Shown here piece after piece: positions 60,129 through 64,000 of a DNA stretch of 64,000 nucleotides (positions are counted from its first letter, which is position 1; each line of letters opens with the position of its first letter). This DNA comes from Pantoea rodasii (GTDB taxonomy: Bacteria; Pseudomonadota; Gammaproteobacteria; Enterobacterales; Enterobacteriaceae). Below the pieces are notes generated by a model that was not told the origin of the DNA, did no database searches, and was given only the letters and a program-made list of their open reading frames with translations. The position numbers and the translations under genes were made by a program. The stretch covers positions 496,001 through 560,000 of the forward strand of contig NZ_MLFP01000086.1 in NCBI RefSeq assembly GCF_002095465.1. Direction: 5' to 3'.

Positions 60129-61765
60129 ATGAACAACATCACGAAAAAAAGCCTGATTGCCGCTGGCGTTCTCGCGGCATTGGGCGCGCTGGCAGGGAAT
60201 GCCGCGCTGGCAGCGGTGCCAGCAGGCGTTGAATTGGCAGCAAAGCAGGAGTTAATCCGTGGTAACGGCGATGAAGTGCAATCGCTGGATCCGCACAAGA
60301 TTGAAGGTGTGCCGGAAGACAACATCGCACGCGACCTGTATGAAGGTCTGATCATTAGCGACAGCGATGGCAAGCCAGTTCCGGGCGTGGCGGAGAGCTG
60401 GGAAAACAAAGACTTTAAAGTCTGGACTTTCCATCTGCGTAAAAACGCTAAATGGTCAAATGGCGAGCCAGTCACCGCGCAAGATTTCGTGTATAGCTGG
60501 GAGCGTTTAGTTGATCCTAAAACCGCTTCTCCTTACGCCAGCTATCCGCAATACGGCCATATCCAGAATGTCGATGACATCATTGCCGGTAAAAACCGAT
60601 CACCGATCTGGGTGTAAAAGCCATTGATGACCATACGCTGGAAGTCACCCTCAGCGAGCCGGTTCCTTACTTCTACAAGCTGCTGATCAACTCCGTGATG
60701 TCGCCGGTGTATAAGCCAGCGGTAGAGAAATTTGGCGATCAGTGGACGCAGCCGCAAAACTGGGTCGGCAACGGTGCGTTCAAACTGGACTCTCACGTTA
60801 TCAACGAACGCGTTACCATTGTGCGCAACCCGGAATACTGGGACAACGCGCACACCGTGCTGAACAAAGTGACCTTCCTGCCAATCAACTCGGAAGTCAG
60901 TGACGTTAACCGTTACTTCTCTGAGAACGGCAGCGACATCACCTATAACAACATGCCGATCGAGCTGTTCAAAAAGCTGCAGCGTGATAACGGTAAAGAG
61001 TTGATGGTGAAGCCATATCTCTGCACCTATTACTACGAAATCAACAACCAGAAAGCGCCATTCAACGATCCTCGCGTGCGTACTGCGCTGAAGCTGGGTC
61101 TGGATCGCGACATTATGGTGAACAAGGTGCTGGCGCAGGGTCAGTTACCGGCCTACAGCTTCACCCCGCCGGCCACCGACGGTATGGAATTGCTGCCGCC
61201 AGACTGGTTCAAGTGGGATCAGACCAAGCGTAACGAAGAAGCGAAAAAACTGCTGGCTGAAGCGGGTTACACGGCGGATAAGCCACTGACCTTCAACCTG
61301 CTGTATAACACGTCTGATCTGCACAAGAAGCTGGCTATCGCGGCCTCTTCGATCTGGAAAAAGAACATTGGCGTAAACATCAAGCTGGAAAACCAGGAGT
61401 GGAAAACCTTCCTGGATACCCGTCATCAGGGCAACTTTGATGTTTCCCGTGCCGCCTGGTGTGCAGACTATAACGAGCCAACCTCGTTCCTGAACATCAT
61501 GCTGTCCGACAGCAGCAGTAACACCTCGCACTACAAGAGCGCGGACTTCGATAAAGTGATCCACGACGCGGTGAAAGCGGTAGACGATAAAGCCCGTGTC
61601 GCGGATTACCAGAAAGCTGAGCAGATTCTGGATAAAGACAGCACCATCGTCCCGGTTTACTACTACGTCAACGCGCGTCTGGTTAAGCCGTACGTGGGTG
61701 GTTACACCGGTAACGATCCGCTGGATAAAACCCTCGATAAAAACCTGTATATCATTAAACATTAA
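60129..61765 (+). CDS. oppA: Periplasmic oligopeptide-binding protein OppA (frameshifted here)
   Basis: Captures peptides of 2-5 residues for the OppBCDF transporter. Signal peptide MNNITKKSLIAAGVLAALGA with cleavage near ALA-AVPAGV. The frame breaks at an A run (60592-60596, five where six are needed) after DDIIAGK and resumes PITDLGVKAIDDHTLEVTLS. Repaired length is 545 (E. coli 543), and it is the more E. coli-like copy. The initiation region is CA-rich (GAAACAATGAACAACATCAC), resembling GcvB-targeted sites, but this was not tested. Confidence 0.93.
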
Positions 61766-61787
61766 TAGCACTCAGGCTATCGACAGT

Positions 61788-61813
61788 GGCGGCGCTGCGG
61801 CGCCGCCTTTTTT
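61788..61813 (+). terminator. Intercistronic hairpin between oppA and oppB
   Basis: GGCGGCGC/GCGCCGCC with loop TGCG, then six T: a canonical terminator inside the operon. It would make oppA mRNA more abundant than oppBCDF. Confidence 0.85.
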
Positions 61814-61846
61814 ACTTTGTGAAGCAACAGCCTGGTAGGTACGGCA

Positions 61847-62767
61847 ATGTTAAAATTCATCCTGCGTCGGCTTCTGGAAGCGATCCCGACGCTCTTCATC
61901 CTGATCACCATCTCCTTCTTTATGATGCGACTGGCACCCGGCAGTCCATTTACCGGCGAGCGCACGCTCTCGCCCGAAGTGATGGCGAACATTGAAGCCA
62001 AATATCACCTGAACGATCCGATCGGCAAACAGTACGTCAGCTATTTAGTCCAGCTGGCGCACGGCGACTTTGGTCCATCGTTTAAGTACAAAGATTACTC
62101 CGTGAACTATCTGGTAGGCCACGCCTTCCCGGTATCGGCCAAACTCGGTCTGGCAGCCTTCTTCCTGGCGTTGATCCTCGGCGTGACGGCGGGCGTTATC
62201 GCTGCCTTAAAGCAAAACAGTGTGTGGGACTACGCGGTGATGGGGGTCGCCATGACGGGCATTGTGATACCCAGTTTTGTGGTGGCGCCGCTGCTGGTGC
62301 TGGTCTTTGCCATCACCTTACGCTGGCTGCCCGGCGGCGGCTGGAACGGTGGGCAGTGGAATTACATGCTGTTGCCGATGGTGGCGCTGTCTCTGGCGTA
62401 TATCGCCAGCATCGCGCGTATCACCCGCGGTTCGATGATTGAAGTGATGCACTCCAACTTTATCCGCACCGCGCGCGCCAAAGGGTTGCCGCTGCGTCGT
62501 ATCGTGCTGCGCCACGCACTGAAACCGGCCATGCTGCCCGTGCTGTCTTATCTGGGACCGGCGTTTGTCGGCATCATCACCGGTTCGATGGTCATCGAAT
62601 CGATCTATGGTCTGCCGGGTATCGGCCAGCTGTTTGTTAACGGCGCCCTGAACCGTGACTATTCTCTGGTGATGAGTCTGACCATTTTGGTCGGCGTGCT
62701 GACTATTCTGTTTAACGCGATCGTTGATGTGCTGTATGCCGTGATCGATCCGAAAATCCGTTACTGA
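61847..62767 (+). CDS. oppB: Oligopeptide ABC transporter permease OppB
   Basis: A 306-residue inner-membrane permease (same as E. coli) with six helices. N-terminal MLKFILRRLLEAIPTLFILI, the EAA-type coupling loop RTARAKGLPLRRIVLRHALK that contacts OppD/OppF, and SMVIESIYGLPGIGQLFVNG. oppC follows after 15 bases. Confidence 0.96.
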   Translation: MLKFILRRLLEAIPTLFILITISFFMMRLAPGSPFTGERTLSPEVMANIEAKYHLNDPIGKQYVSYLVQLAHGDFGPSFKYKDYSVNYLVGHAFPVSAKLGLAAFFLALILGVTAGVIAALKQNSVWDYAVMGVAMTGIVIPSFVVAPLLVLVFAITLRWLPGGGWNGGQWNYMLLPMVALSLAYIASIARITRGSMIEVMHSNFIRTARAKGLPLRRIVLRHALKPAMLPVLSYLGPAFVGIITGSMVIESIYGLPGIGQLFVNGALNRDYSLVMSLTILVGVLTILFNAIVDVLYAVIDPKIRY

Positions 62768-62782
62768 TGGTGGAGTTCGCCC

Positions 62783-63691
62783 ATGATGTTAAGTAAGAAA
62801 AACAGCGACGCTCTGGATACCTTCAGTGAAAAACTGGAAGTCGAAGGGCGCAGCCTGTGGCAGGATGCGCGTCGCCGCTTCATCCATAACCGCGCTGCGC
62901 TGATCAGTTTGCTGGTGTTGTTAGTCATTACCTTGTTTGTGATATTGGCGCCGGTACTTTCGCAGTTTAGATATGACGATACCGACTGGGGCATGATGTC
63001 AGCAGCGCCGGATACGGTGTCGGGCCACTGGTTTGGTACCGACTCATCCGGACGCGATTTGCTGGTCCGCGTGGCCATTGGGGGTCGTATCTCACTGATG
63101 GTCGGAATTGCATCCGCGCTGATTGCGGTGCTGGTGGGCACGCTGTATGGCTCATTAGCGGGCTATCTCGGGGGTAAAATCGACTCCGTCATGATGCGTA
63201 TTCTGGAAATTCTCAACTCCTTCCCGTTCATGTTCTTCGTGATCCTGTTGGTGACCTTCTTTGGTCGTAACATTCTGCTGATCTTTGTCGCGATTGGCAT
63301 GGTCTCATGGCTGGATATGGCGCGTATCGTGCGTGGCCAGACGCTGGGCCTGAAGCGCAAAGAGTTCATTGAAGCGGCACAGGTTGGCGGGGTTTCCACC
63401 TTCAATATCGTGTTGCGCCACATCGTGCCAAACGTGTTGGGTGTGGTGGTGGTGTATGCCTCATTGCTGGTGCCGAGCATGATTCTGTTTGAATCGTTCC
63501 TCAGTTTCCTGGGATTGGGTACGCAAGAACCCCTGAGCAGCTGGGGTGCGTTGCTGAGTGACGGCGCCAACTCGATGGAAGTTTCACCGTGGTTGCTGAT
63601 GTTCCCGGCAGGTTTCCTCGTGATTACGCTGTTTTGTTTTAACTTTATCGGTGATGGCCTGCGTGATGCCCTCGACCCGAAAGATCGTTAA
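62783..63691 (+). CDS. oppC: Oligopeptide ABC transporter permease OppC
   Basis: A 302-residue permease (same as E. coli) with the start MMLSKKNSDALDTFSEKLEV. The substrate-chamber loop has FGTDSSGRDLLVRVAIGGRI; the EAA loop is EFIEAAQVGGVSTFNIVLRH; the C-terminus is FIGDGLRDALDPKDR. It partners OppB. Confidence 0.96.
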   Translation: MMLSKKNSDALDTFSEKLEVEGRSLWQDARRRFIHNRAALISLLVLLVITLFVILAPVLSQFRYDDTDWGMMSAAPDTVSGHWFGTDSSGRDLLVRVAIGGRISLMVGIASALIAVLVGTLYGSLAGYLGGKIDSVMMRILEILNSFPFMFFVILLVTFFGRNILLIFVAIGMVSWLDMARIVRGQTLGLKRKEFIEAAQVGGVSTFNIVLRHIVPNVLGVVVVYASLLVPSMILFESFLSFLGLGTQEPLSSWGALLSDGANSMEVSPWLLMFPAGFLVITLFCFNFIGDGLRDALDPKDR

Positions 63692-63702
63692 GGAGTTTCC
63701 CG

Positions 63703-64000
63703 ATGACCATTCATGAATTTCAGCCAGCGATGGCTGCACGTGCGGGAAACACTAACCTGCTGCTGGACGTAAAAGACCTGCGCGTCACTTTTGGTACGCA
63801 CGATGGTGATGTCACTGCGGTGAACGATCTTAACTTCTCGCTGCATGCCGGTGAAACGCTGGGTATTGTCGGCGAATCAGGATCGGGTAAGTCACAAACG
63901 GCGTTTGCGCTGATGGGGCTGCTGGCCAAAAATGGTCGCATCGGCGGTTCAGCAAAATTCAACGGCAATGAGATTCTCAATCTGCCGGAGAACAAACTGA
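63703..64000 (+). CDS. oppD: Oligopeptide ABC transporter ATPase OppD (5' part)
   Basis: Starts MTIHEFQPAMAARAGNTNLL after an AAGGAG site and runs off the window after ~99 codons. Walker A is LGIVGESGSGKSQTAFALMG. The Walker B and signature motifs lie outside. It should energise OppBC together with OppF. Confidence 0.95.
   Translation, partial: MTIHEFQPAMAARAGNTNLLLDVKDLRVTFGTHDGDVTAVNDLNFSLHAGETLGIVGESGSGKSQTAFALMGLLAKNGRIGGSAKFNGNEILNLPENKL

Noticed and set aside
61145-61771. Minus-strand 208-codon frame inside the second oppA
   Set aside because: Antisense shadow of a strongly codon-biased gene.

Overview
The window is chromosomal DNA from a gammaproteobacterium of the order Enterobacterales. 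Nearly every protein is a close full-length relative of an Escherichia coli K-12 protein, often within 1-3 residues in length. Several features point away from Escherichia and toward an Erwiniaceae-type genome (Pantoea/Erwinia-like): a 446-residue Ugd paired with a UDP-glucuronate 4-epimerase beside galU, an isolated WbaP-type sugar-phosphate transferase beside cvrA, and no nhaB between dsbB and fadR. The genus is an inference. No phage, insertion sequence, CRISPR array, secretion system or obvious defence island is visible, and I found no convincing undescribed multi-gene system.

Layout. (1) 1-13.6 kb: yoaE (3' part), pdeD, sdaA, nudL-pabB, yoaH, yoaB, yoaA, tsaB, yeaY, fadD, rnd. (2) 13.6-28.6 kb: minCDE, ycgL-ycgM-ycgN, dsbB, fadR, ycgB, dadAX, a Bcr/CflA-type MFS exporter, a WbaP-like transferase, a YebV-like small protein, cvrA. 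(3) 28.8-45 kb: yeaGH, mipA, yeaD, gapA, msrB-yeaC, pncA-ansA, sppA, ydjA-selD-topB-ynjH, xthA. (4) 45-64 kb: two identical tRNA-Tyr genes, purU, ychJ, rssAB, galU-ugd-UDP-GlcA epimerase, hns, tdk, adhE, ychE, two tandem oppA genes, oppB, oppC and the start of oppD. In K-12, blocks 1 and 3 come from one chromosomal neighbourhood and blocks 2 and 4 from another, so the order here is a mosaic of the two.

How the genes work together. Fatty-acid degradation is represented by fadD, with a FadR operator in front of it, and by fadR itself. D-alanine catabolism is dadA-dadX. Cell-division site selection is minCDE. Nitrogen-starvation and stress physiology is represented by the AAA kinase yeaG, its VWA partner yeaH (behind a sigma-54 promoter) and the SpoVR protein ycgB. 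Surface-polysaccharide precursors come from galU, ugd and the epimerase, and lipid-linked sugar initiation from the WbaP homologue. Fermentation is adhE, behind a class-II FNR promoter overlapped by a NarL/NarP palindrome. Peptide uptake is the opp operon.

The most important caveat for any user is that 13 genes (rnd, minD, ycgL, the MFS gene, wbaP, yeaG, gapA, sppA, selD, topB twice, rssB, both oppA genes) are each interrupted by a one-base deletion that falls in, or can be placed in, a run of identical bases. Restoring one base gives proteins of the family length. Because essential or central genes such as gapA are hit, these are best read as uncorrected sequencing errors. I give their coordinates as single reconstructed genes.
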